Source of the DNA: a halophilic archaeon J07HX64
GTDB taxonomy: Archaea > Halobacteriota > Halobacteria > Halobacteriales > Haloarculaceae
DNA length: 6,744 nt
Direction of reading: 5' to 3'
Assembly (NCBI GenBank): GCA_000416085.1
Contig: KE356579.1
Location: 785,266-792,009 of the forward strand
A program made the position numbers and the translations under genes. The stretch's first letter is position 1; every line of letters starts with the position of its first letter. Of this stretch, positions 1 to 5,623 are shown in pieces. The notes under the pieces are model-generated. The model was not told where the DNA came from. It saw only the letters and a list, made by a program, of their open reading frames with translations, and searched no databases.

Positions 1-1778
1 CGGGTTGTTGAAATATTGTCCCGGAATATGTTGTACGCCGACGGCAGTCTAACCTCGGGATCTGTCGCGTGGATTACGGCAGCACCACGGACGGCCCCGA
101 GGATCACAAGTTCGGCCACGGTCGTAGACGGTTCGGGAGCCACCACACCAGCATCACCTGTCGAGATGAGTCCACTCGCCGTCGTGGGAACCGCGTCCAG
201 CCGTTCAACCGCGGTCACGCTCAGAATTCCCTCGTTTGGCGCGTTGAGTAGCGTCGAAACTGCACTGTCTGCCTTCTGACCGAGTTGTGCGTTTCTGAGG
301 TCGCGTTCGCGGTTGTTGACGAACCGTGCCGTTGCTCTGTACCCGGCGGTACCGATGTCCTCGGCCTCGTCGACGATCTCGGTGATAACCTGTTCCCTGG
401 CCTCGACCCCGTCGTTGAATCCGCTCTGCACCGTCGAGATCGTGCTCCCGAGAACGCCCCCGTCACCGTCGTCGTCACCGTACGAACCAGACTCACAGAC
501 TGCTGGCGGGTTCTCCTGCCCGTCGGCAGTCCCGCGCAGGTGCTCACCGATGACCGAGGTTATCTCCTCGACCGGGTCTGTTTGCTCCACCTCGTTCCAC
601 ATCTCGGTGAGAGCGTGGTAGAACTGCTCGGCGTAGTCGTCTCTGATGGACGTTGCAAAGAGCTGGTCCATCGTCTGCTGGACCTCGTCCGGGATGTTAG
701 ACTCGTCGACCCCGTCCACGTCACCTCTGTACCCCCAGTACGCTATGCGCGGTTCGAGATAGTCCTCGCCGTACTCCTTGTACAGGCATGCCGACTCCTC
801 TGCCCGGGCCTGGACGAACTCGTCGATCAGATTGTTGGCGGTCGTGCGGTAGCTCTCGACCGCGTCGAGCAGTCTCTGAGCGTCAGAAATCGGCTCCTCG
901 GTGCCGTAGTAGGTCTGTATGTTTCTCGACCCGCCGGGGTCGACCACCCCCTCCTCCCAGTAGAGTAACCCGGCACTGTCACTCGCCGGGGAGTTGTTCT
1001 GTCCGGGTGTGTAGAAATCCTTGTTCGGGTCGAACGCGTCGTAGGAGTACGCGGACTCGATTGCATCCTCCCAGGCGACGAACTCGACTTTCGTCGGTGT
1101 GTCCGCGATCGCGCCAGTTCCAGTCAGATTCGGGTCCGGAAGTTGGTCGTACGTCTGCCAGGTGCTGAACGTCGGGTTCTCGAAGCGAGTTTCACTGACC
1201 AGCACCTCGCCGTCGACGAATATCGGCGCGCCGTCCTGGTTGTCGACCTGATAGTCGAACAGGTACCGGACGTTCACCTCGACCGGCTGGTTGCCCTCGT
1301 TCAGACTGTCGAGTTCGAACAAGACGGACCCGCCCGCGAGCGTGATATCCTGATACACCCTGACGTTCTCCGGGGTGAGGTACTCTGTCCGCGCCGTCTG
1401 TCCGTCGTTTATCAGCTCTGTTCCGGATTCGACGGTCAGAGTCCCCGGCATCGTGTAGTTCGTGCCGTCAACCTGGACTGTGAGCCTCGAGGTATTGCTG
1501 GGGAACAACAGGGGCCTCCCGTCGGCCGTGTACATCTCAAATGCCCCGTTGTTGTCGATCGGAACGCTGAGGCTGTCGTTCGAGAGCGTCGGCGACGCCG
1601 CTTCGACCGTTCCACTCATCCCCTGAATCCCGATGCCGGCGGCCGCCGCCCCGACAGCACCTTTCAGAACGAACCGACGAGAGAACCCATCTCCACTGCG
1701 TCTGTCTGCATCTGTCTCCTCCTCGCGGTGTGGACTCTCTGTTATCCTATCGTCTGTCTGTGCTTTTTTACCACACAT
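1..1778 (-). CDS. Tat-exported protein of unknown function, C-terminus beyond left edge
   Basis: The frame is open from an ATG at 1778 to the left edge (592 codons plus 2 nt), so the stop is not seen. An in-frame TGA lies 21 nt upstream (1797-1799) and no other start codon precedes the signal, which fixes the start. Residues 1-32 are a polar leader rich in acidic residues. Residues 33-40 are SRRFVLKG, a Tat motif, followed by an Ala/Gly-rich hydrophobic stretch (41-51) and a likely cleavage near 58-61 (VEAA). Tat export of folded proteins is the usual haloarchaeal route to the cell surface. Mature residues about 62-292 look beta-rich and end in LLYWEEG...PGG...TYYG (271-292). From about 293 on, the protein looks helical, with acidic and Gln-rich amphipathic stretches. 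DDDGDG at 435-440 could bind calcium. The mature part has only two cysteines, C331 and C428. There is no lipobox. I do not recognise the family; a surface or secreted structural role is inference only. Confidence 0.9.
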   Translation of the reverse strand, partial: MCGKKAQTDDRITESPHREEETDADRRSGDGFSRRFVLKGAVGAAAAGIGIQGMSGTVEAASPTLSNDSLSVPIDNNGAFEMYTADGRPLLFPSNTSRLTVQVDGTNYTMPGTLTVESGTELINDGQTARTEYLTPENVRVYQDITLAGGSVLFELDSLNEGNQPVEVNVRYLFDYQVDNQDGAPIFVDGEVLVSETRFENPTFSTWQTYDQLPDPNLTGTGAIADTPTKVEFVAWEDAIESAYSYDAFDPNKDFYTPGQNNSPASDSAGLLYWEEGVVDPGGSRNIQTYYGTEEPISDAQRLLDAVESYRTTANNLIDEFVQARAEESACLYKEYGEDYLEPRIAYWGYRGDVDGVDESNIPDEVQQTMDQLFATSIRDDYAEQFYHALTEMWNEVEQTDPVEEITSVIGEHLRGTADGQENPPAVCESGSYGDDDGDGGVLGSTISTVQSGFNDGVEAREQVITEIVDEAEDIGTAGYRATARFVNNRERDLRNAQLGQKADSAVSTLLNAPNEGILSVTAVERLDAVPTTASGLISTGDAGVVAPEPSTTVAELVILGAVRGAAVIHATDPEVRLPSAYNIFRDNISTT

Positions 1779-1792
1779 ACGCGTTGAATGGG

Positions 1793-1818
1793 ATATTCAT
1801 ATATATATATTTATTCAT
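1793..1818 (-). promoter_or_regulatory. AT tract with TATA box of the Tat-protein gene
   Basis: This 26-nt run is almost pure A/T inside GC-rich DNA and contains an alternating AT stretch at 1800-1810. Read on the minus strand, 1803-1812 lies 25-34 nt upstream of the ATG at 1778. That is where an archaeal TATA box should be if transcription starts at or next to the start codon (leaderless mRNA). The heptamer TATTCAT occurs twice, at 1794-1800 and 1812-1818, flanking the AT core. The tract is nearly symmetrical, so it could also drive plus-strand transcription toward 1997, but that would leave a leader of about 160 nt. Confidence 0.7.
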
Positions 1819-1899
1819 ACGAGCAACTGTTACCGATTATCATGCGAGCAGGACGGAAGGGGGTCTCGTCCGGATGCGGCCGTGCGGTACGTCGAGAGA

Positions 1900-1913
1900 C
1901 CCGGTCGACCGGG
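1900..1913. promoter_or_regulatory. Perfect 14-bp palindrome upstream of the hydroxy-acid oxidase gene
   Basis: CCCGGTCGACCGGG is a perfect palindrome centred 90 nt before the ATG at 1997. It could be a dimeric repressor or activator site, or, if transcription starts at the AT tract, a hairpin in the leader. Palindromes of this GC-rich composition also arise by chance, so the regulatory reading is tentative. Confidence 0.3.
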
Positions 1914-1962
1914 AGTGTCGGTCCGGCGGTGGTCGGGTGCCTGTCGAGACCGTCGGTGGGGC

Positions 1963-1972
1963 CAGATTCTTG
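1963..1972 (+). promoter_or_regulatory. Weak candidate promoter element for the hydroxy-acid oxidase gene
   Basis: CAGATTCTTG lies 25-34 nt before the ATG at 1997 and is the most A/T-rich patch in the last 100 nt of this intergenic region. The spacing fits a leaderless haloarchaeal transcript, but the match to a TATA box is poor. The AT tract at 1793-1818 is the alternative promoter. Confidence 0.25.
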
Positions 1973-1996
1973 ACTGTGGAGAGACAGAATCCAGTA

Positions 1997-3199
1997 ATGG
2001 ACGGAGAGAGTCCGGCGGACGTGCACAGCGAACAGTTCGGTGTCAAACATATCCGGCGCATCTACCGGGAGGGGATGTTCGAGGACCGGTCGCCGGAGTT
2101 TCCGGTGTCGTTCAGCGAGTTACGAGAGGAGGCGTTCGAACGGATGTCCTGGCAGGCAAAGGCGTACGTTCACGGCGGTGCTGGCACCGATGAGACGTTC
2201 GAACGGAACAAGGACTTCTCGCAGTGGCGGATCGTGCCGCGGATGCTCCGGGGTGTCGCCGACCGCGACCTCTCGACTGACCTTCTCGGCTCGACGCACG
2301 ACTACCCGCTGATGGTTACCCCACTCGGTGTGCAGAGCCTGCTCCACGAGGAGGGCGAACTCGCGACGGCCCGGGCGTGTGCACAGTTGGACGTTCCGTT
2401 CGTGCTCTCGTCGCTGTCGTCGACGCCGATGGAGGCCGTCGCCGATGCCCTCGGAGATACTCCGAAGTGGTTCCAGTACTACTGGGCCGCAGACGACGAC
2501 GTGGCACGGTCCTTTCTCCGTCGGGCCGAGGCCGCCGGGTACGATGCAATCGTGGTCACCGTCGACGCACCGACGCTGGGCTGGCGCGATAGACTGCTCA
2601 GGAAGGGGTACTACCCGTTCCTGGAGGGTGAGGGGGTCGCGAACTACTTTTCTGACCCGGCGTTCCGTGACTCGCTGGCGGAGCCACCCGAGGAGAACCC
2701 CGAGGCCGCCGTCGACCGGTTTCTCTCCATCTTCGGTGACGCCTCGCTCACGTGGGAGGATCTCGCCTTTGTCCGCGAGCAGACCGACCTCCCCATCGTA
2801 ATAAAGGGGGTGTTGCACCCGGAGGATGCCCGACTCGCAGTCGAGGCCGGCGCGGACGCCGTGCAGGTATCCACACACGGCGGCCGACAGGTCGACGGCT
2901 CCATCGCCGCAATCGAGGCGCTCCCGGGGGTGGCCGACGCGGTTGGCGACGAGGCGACTGTCCTGTTCGACTCCGGGATCAGACGCGGCTCACACGCGTT
3001 CAAAGCGCTCGCACTCGGTGCGGACACGGTGATGCTCGGCCGCCCGTTCGCGTACGGTCTCGCACACTCCGGCCGGGCCGGCGTCGAACACGTCCTCGAG
3101 AACACCATCTCGCAGATCGACCTGACGATGGGGCTCGCGGGCATCGACGATGTCGACGATATCGACCGAGCGGCGGTGCGCGACGCGGTCTCACTCTGA
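1997..3199 (+). CDS. FMN-dependent alpha-hydroxy-acid oxidase (lactate 2-monooxygenase / glycolate oxidase family)
   Basis: This 400-residue cytosolic flavoprotein should oxidise a 2-hydroxy acid such as L-lactate to the 2-keto acid, or act as a monooxygenase giving acetate and CO2. The TIM-barrel signatures appear in order: Tyr57 in AYVHGGAGTDET; MVTPLGVQSLLHEEGE (106-121) with the SS pair of the FMN site at 138-142; FQYYW (159-163, Tyr162 the likely substrate tyrosine); TVDAPTLGWR (188-197); IKG (269-271, Lys270 near FMN N1/O2); STHGGRQVDG (292-301, catalytic base His294, carboxylate-binding Arg297); DSGIRRG (325-331) and GRP (348-350) for the FMN phosphate. Oddities: Thr293 replaces the usual Asn before the catalytic His, and there is a long acidic loop at about 205-250. 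I chose ATG 1997 because the family's N-terminus begins about there; the frame is open back to 1730 but that part crosses promoter DNA and is not conserved-looking. Lactate as substrate is inference. Confidence 0.93.
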   Translation: MDGESPADVHSEQFGVKHIRRIYREGMFEDRSPEFPVSFSELREEAFERMSWQAKAYVHGGAGTDETFERNKDFSQWRIVPRMLRGVADRDLSTDLLGSTHDYPLMVTPLGVQSLLHEEGELATARACAQLDVPFVLSSLSSTPMEAVADALGDTPKWFQYYWAADDDVARSFLRRAEAAGYDAIVVTVDAPTLGWRDRLLRKGYYPFLEGEGVANYFSDPAFRDSLAEPPEENPEAAVDRFLSIFGDASLTWEDLAFVREQTDLPIVIKGVLHPEDARLAVEAGADAVQVSTHGGRQVDGSIAAIEALPGVADAVGDEATVLFDSGIRRGSHAFKALALGADTVMLGRPFAYGLAHSGRAGVEHVLENTISQIDLTMGLAGIDDVDDIDRAAVRDAVSL

Positions 3200-3276
3200 G
3201 ATGACCCCTCTCCGACGTGCCGCGTCCGGCCGCTCACCAACTCCGGGCGCTGTCAGACCGCGAGTGGCAGTCTGTA

Positions 3277-3288
3277 GAAAGGATTAAG
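3277..3288 (+). promoter_or_regulatory. TATA-like promoter of the 78-residue membrane protein gene
   Basis: GAAAGGATTAAG combines a purine-rich BRE-like part with an AT-rich core (GATTAA, 3282-3287) lying 26-31 nt upstream of the ATG at 3313. This is the position expected for a leaderless transcript and supports that ATG over the upstream in-frame ATG at 3217. Confidence 0.55.
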
Positions 3289-3312
3289 AGAGCGGCGGTG
3301 CAATGCCGGAAC

Positions 3313-3549
3313 ATGAGTGAATCGCGTGACGACAGCGGCGATACGGTGGTTGCAGAGAGCAGCAGTCGCCTGAGTCCGGCCGTACTGGCCTCGGCCGCCT
3401 CCGTCGCGCTGGCGCTTTACTACTACTACGCGCAGGGAGACAAACAGCGCGGCCAGTTCGTCGGTCTGTGGCCGACGACCATCCTCGCACTCGCGATCTA
3501 CTTCAAACTCGACGAGATCCGAAAGGCACTCGCACAGGCCGGTGACTGA
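3313..3549 (+). CDS. Small two-span membrane protein, function unknown
   Basis: The product has 78 residues. Residues 1-18 are polar and acidic (Ser/Asp-rich). Two hydrophobic segments follow: about 20-40 (SPAVLASAASVALALYYYYA) and about 49-65 (FVGLWPTTILALAIYFK). A short basic link (QGDKQRG, 41-47) joins them, and the tail is helical and amphipathic (DEIRKALAQAGD). The likely topology is a hairpin in the cytoplasmic membrane. The four consecutive tyrosines at 36-39, at the membrane edge, are distinctive. The start at 3313 is chosen because a TATA-like element lies 26-31 nt upstream; starting at 3217 would add 32 basic residues out of keeping with a haloarchaeal protein. It looks like a conserved haloarchaeal small protein but I cannot name a family or function. 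It faces the minus-strand microprotein gene, with 63 nt between the two stops. Confidence 0.8.
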   Translation: MSESRDDSGDTVVAESSSRLSPAVLASAASVALALYYYYAQGDKQRGQFVGLWPTTILALAIYFKLDEIRKALAQAGD

Positions 3550-3612
3550 ACGTCTGCTCTGTCCGGTACCGACAACCAACTACTGAACTCCCGGTCTCTG
3601 TTCGGGGGTCGG

Positions 3613-3726
3613 TCACCGTCGAAATCCACCTGTCGCGTTCTTCCAGCGAGGATACAGTTCGAGTGCCGCCAGCAGACTGATTAGGACCCCCGCGAGAATC
3701 ATCCGCGTGTCTGGTCTAAACTCCAT
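3613..3726 (-). CDS. Probable 37-residue single-span membrane microprotein
   Basis: ATG at 3726 opens a short frame ending in TGA at 3613-3615. The peptide begins MEFRPDTRM, continues with a hydrophobic segment (ILAGVLISLLAALEL, about 10-24), and ends in a polar basic tail (YPRWKNATGGFRR). It would span the membrane once. The frame is open back to 3825, but that extension is Arg-rich and unlike a haloarchaeal protein. An AT-richer element at 3751-3763 lies 25-37 nt upstream of this ATG, as for a leaderless gene. G/C use at third positions is only moderate (about 58%), so the call depends on the hydrophobic segment, the promoter spacing and the convergent arrangement with the 78-residue membrane protein. 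No function can be assigned. Confidence 0.45.
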   Translation of the reverse strand: MEFRPDTRMILAGVLISLLAALELYPRWKNATGGFRR

Positions 3727-3750
3727 ACCTATCTCTCGTCGCGCGGTCCT

Positions 3751-3763
3751 CAAATGCGTTTCC
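3751..3763 (-). promoter_or_regulatory. Candidate promoter of the 37-residue microprotein gene
   Basis: On the minus strand this reads GGAAACGCATTTG: a purine-rich BRE-like part followed by a short AT-rich core (GCATTTG, 3757 down to 3751), 25-31 nt before the ATG at 3726. The spacing fits and the sequence match is modest. Beyond it, 3764-3920 holds no gene I can support. Confidence 0.35.
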
Positions 3764-3920
3764 CAGCGGAGATGCAGGCAACGGCGGCGCGGGAACCCGG
3801 GCCGTGACATCCACCCCTGCTGCACCGCGACACACGGGGGAAGCCGTGAGACCTGCTACTGGTGTGAGAGTGGCATTCGGTGGCGCAACCGTGATGTACA
3901 CGGGTGCACTGCGTTGAACC

Positions 3921-4508
3921 ATGACCGACAGGACCGCCACCGTGCGCCGGGAGACAGCCGAGACGGAGATCGAGATCACACTCGACATCGACGGCGACGG
4001 CGAGACGACCGTCGAGACGGGCGTCGGGTTCCTCGACCACATGCTGACCTCGTTCGGCACACACGGGTTGTTCGACCTCACGGTCCGGTGTGACGGTGAC
4101 CTCGAGATCGACGATCATCACACCGTCGAGGATGTGGCAATAACGCTCGGACAGGCACTCGACGAGGCACTCGGGGGGAAACGCGGTATCTCGCGGTTCG
4201 CCGACAGACAGGTGCCGATGGACGAGGCGCTCGCGGAGGTGGTCCTCGACGTGAGCGGCCGGCCACAGTTCAGCTTCGAGGGGTCGTTCTCCCAGGCGTC
4301 AGTCGGGGAGATGACCAGTCACATGGCCCGGCACTTTCTGCGGTCGCTGGCGATGAACGCCGGACTGACACTACACGCGAGCGTCGAGGGCGAGAACGCT
4401 CACCACGAGATCGAGGCACTGTTCAAAGCGCTCGCGAGGGCACTCGACGACGCCACCCGTATCGACGACCGCCGGACCGACGCACCGAGCACGAAAGGTG
4501 AACTGTGA
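3921..4508 (+). CDS. hisB: Imidazoleglycerol-phosphate dehydratase (EC 4.2.1.19)
   Basis: HisB dehydrates imidazole glycerol phosphate to imidazole acetol phosphate, in histidine biosynthesis in the cytosol. The 195 residues match the usual monofunctional length; there is no fused phosphatase domain as in the E. coli enzyme. The two-repeat fold is visible: [16 protein letters not shown] (34-49) with His40 and His48; DDHHTVED (64-71) with metal ligands His66, His67 and Glu70; [14 protein letters not shown] (92-105); [19 protein letters not shown] (134-152) with His134 and His138; [19 protein letters not shown] (157-175) with His161, His162, Glu165 and Lys169; and the C-terminal PSTKG (189-193), whose Ser190 and Lys192 bind substrate phosphate in the family. 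The family forms a 24-mer with two Mn per site. No other his gene is adjacent, as is common in haloarchaea. ATG 3921 starts directly at the conserved N-terminus; a weak AT-richer patch at 3893-3900 may be the promoter. Confidence 0.97.
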   Translation: MTDRTATVRRETAETEIEITLDIDGDGETTVETGVGFLDHMLTSFGTHGLFDLTVRCDGDLEIDDHHTVEDVAITLGQALDEALGGKRGISRFADRQVPMDEALAEVVLDVSGRPQFSFEGSFSQASVGEMTSHMARHFLRSLAMNAGLTLHASVEGENAHHEIEALFKALARALDDATRIDDRRTDAPSTKGEL

Positions 4509-4537
4509 GAGCTCTCTCGGACTGAACCGCCTCGGTG

Positions 4538-4595
4538 TCAGGTTATCTCAGAACTTCGACTCTCGTTATCACGAGAGAGTCCTGACCGAATAACC
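4538..4595. terminator. Nested inverted repeats downstream of hisB
   Basis: A 7-bp perfect stem, CTCTCGT (4560-4566) and ACGAGAG (4571-4577), closes a 4-nt loop. Outside it, TCAGG (4538-4542) pairs with CCTGA (4581-4585); alternatively GGTTAT (4541-4546) pairs with ATAACC (4590-4595). It starts 29 nt after the hisB stop. The structure has no terminal T-run, so termination is a guess; it may instead be an mRNA-stabilising 3' structure or a protein site. The rest of 4509-4777 shows no gene I can support. Confidence 0.4.
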
Positions 4596-4777
4596 CCGGT
4601 GCACTCGGCTCACTCTGCCTGTGGGGAGGCGTGCACAGTTGTGCGGGGCCGGCACTCGCCCCCTGCTCCGGCGCTGACGAGGCCGGGACCGGTCGGGTAC
4701 GGCGGGACAACCCAGCCGATTGTCGATCTGCTCCGACGGCGCTGACCCGCTCGACCTGCAGAGCGTGTGTCACCGTC

Positions 4778-5128
4778 TCAGCGACCGTCACCGTCGGACC
4801 TGTCGCCGGGGTCGTCGACAATCTCGACATCGACCCCGGAGACACCGATACGGGCGAACTGTGTCCGGACGTGTTCGCGGGCGGCCCGGAGCGCGTGCTC
4901 GCGGCTGTCGAACCCACGGGGCATCGGCGACTCGAAGGCAACCTGTATCTCCCGACCCTCGACCCGCTGAGTGTGACCGCCGCTCTCGACCTCGTAGAAC
5001 TCGTCACACACCCAGACGTACGGCGCGTCATCGTCGGGCGACCCCCGGTAGTGCGGCGGCTCCTCGCCCTCCTCGTAGATAGTGCCGGTGAGCGCTGTAT
5101 CACCGCCCCAACCCCGAACGAGCAACAT
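4778..5128 (-). CDS. Conserved haloarchaeal small soluble protein (HAH_0734 / DUF7113-like)
   Basis: The product has 116 residues and no signal peptide or membrane segment. Recognisable stretches are MLLVRGWGGDTALTGTIYE (1-19), DAPYVWVCDEFYEVESGG (34-51), EIQVAFESPMPRGFDSREHAL (60-80, given in part) and a helix ending REHVRTQFARIGV (84-96). These resemble, from memory, a haloarchaea-restricted family labelled HAH_0734 or DUF7113; I could not check this. The tail from about 97 is acidic and low-complexity. The pattern of short strands followed by one long helix suggests a compact alpha/beta domain. Cys41 is the only cysteine. ATG 5128 is chosen because the conserved-looking block begins at residue 1 and a T-rich element lies about 24-31 nt upstream. 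It is convergent with hisB. Function unknown. Confidence 0.85.
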   Translation of the reverse strand: MLLVRGWGGDTALTGTIYEEGEEPPHYRGSPDDDAPYVWVCDEFYEVESGGHTQRVEGREIQVAFESPMPRGFDSREHALRAAREHVRTQFARIGVSGVDVEIVDDPGDRSDGDGR

Positions 5129-5150
5129 AGCTCAGGTGTAGGACACCGGG

Positions 5151-5160
5151 ACAGAAAAGT
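5151..5160 (-). promoter_or_regulatory. Candidate promoter of the HAH_0734-like gene
   Basis: On the minus strand this reads ACTTTTCTGT, with the core CTTTTCT lying about 24-31 nt before the ATG at 5128. It is the only A/T-rich patch in this neighbourhood, and the spacing fits a leaderless transcript. Confidence 0.4.
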
Positions 5161-5340
5161 CGACTGGCACGGCACTCGACGACCGACACTCGCCGGTGAG
5201 CGGGGGCAATCGGTGGTCCGCCGAACTGTGCAGGACAGCCGGAGACATCCACGGCAACCGGTCGACACTCCTTCAGGACTTGGAGTCACGCCGACCGTTC
5301 ACCTCGCCGACGACAGCGCCCCCTCGACGGCTCGTGACGC

Positions 5341-5544
5341 GTGGCTCTCACCGACGACACGGGCCACCTGTCCGCTCCCGCCCGTGCCGTCCTCGAGACT
5401 ACGGCTGATGACGACCCCGAACTGATACCCGCGGAGTTGCGCGAACAGGCCACCCGCGGCGGACCCGACACACTCGGGGCGCGTGCGTTCGCCCGACTGA
5501 TCGAGCGCGACGGTGTATACCCCCTCGACGTGTGTTTCCGGGGC
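5341..5544 (+). pseudogene. Coding-like fragment, possible gene remnant
   Basis: From GTG 5341, with an in-frame TGA directly upstream at 5335-5337, about 66 codons read as a typical haloarchaeal protein: acidic, with a clear helix pattern and mostly G/C third positions. It begins MALTDDTGHLSAPARAVLE and includes AELREQATRGG and GARAFARLIERDGVYPLDV. After about residue 68 the same frame turns strongly basic and continues into the interior of the next gene to 6234 in the wrong phase, which is not credible. Other frames close soon after (TGA about 5560, TAA 5613-5615), so one small indel near 5530 would give a protein of about 70-95 residues ending before the next start. I do not recognise the family. 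It could also be chance coding character in GC-rich DNA. Confidence 0.3.
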
Positions 5545-5592
5545 ACCAGAAGTCGGGTGACTCGACGGTGGGTGCGCCGCCGAGAACAACGA

Positions 5593-5600
5593 CAGTTTTT
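5593..5600 (+). promoter_or_regulatory. T-rich promoter element of the DUF5787-like gene
   Basis: CAGTTTTT lies 24-31 nt upstream of the GTG at 5624, the position expected for a TATA box of a leaderless transcript. It supports that GTG as the start. Confidence 0.5.
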
Positions 5601-5623
5601 GTTCCGGGCGAGTAATCACCACC

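Larger units (their letters stand above)
5129..5623. other. 495-nt stretch without an intact gene
   Basis: This interval lies between two divergent genes and, besides their promoters at its ends (5151-5160 and 5593-5600), holds no frame that opens and closes like a normal haloarchaeal gene. Two coding-like islands are visible in different plus-strand frames: a short one around 5241-5282 that contains GDIHGN, and a longer one from GTG 5341 to about 5544. Decayed coding sequence is the simplest reading. Confidence 0.5.

Noticed and set aside
285..968. 227-residue plus-strand frame, and other plus frames in 1-1787
   Set aside because: Antisense shadows of the long minus-strand gene, which has a Tat signal, haloarchaeal composition and a well-placed promoter.
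1730..1996. N-terminal extension of the hydroxy-acid oxidase frame by 89 codons
   Set aside because: It crosses the AT tract and the palindrome, is Arg-rich and unlike the family N-terminus, and overlaps the start of the divergent Tat-protein gene.
2120..2878. 252-residue minus-strand frame within the oxidase gene
   Set aside because: Antisense shadow of a gene with complete FMN-oxidase motifs.
3717..3920. Possible tRNA or structured RNA between the microprotein gene and hisB
   Set aside because: No GTTCRANNC-like T-loop sequence and no cloverleaf pairing found by eye.
4543..5289. 248-residue minus-strand frame
   Set aside because: Ser/Arg/Thr-rich composition untypical of haloarchaeal proteins; most of it is antisense or out-of-phase to the 4778-5128 gene and no motif is recognisable.
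4631..5425. 264-residue plus-strand frame
   Set aside because: Runs antisense through the 4778-5128 gene, whose acidic protein with recognisable blocks is far more credible; open frames are common by chance at this GC content.
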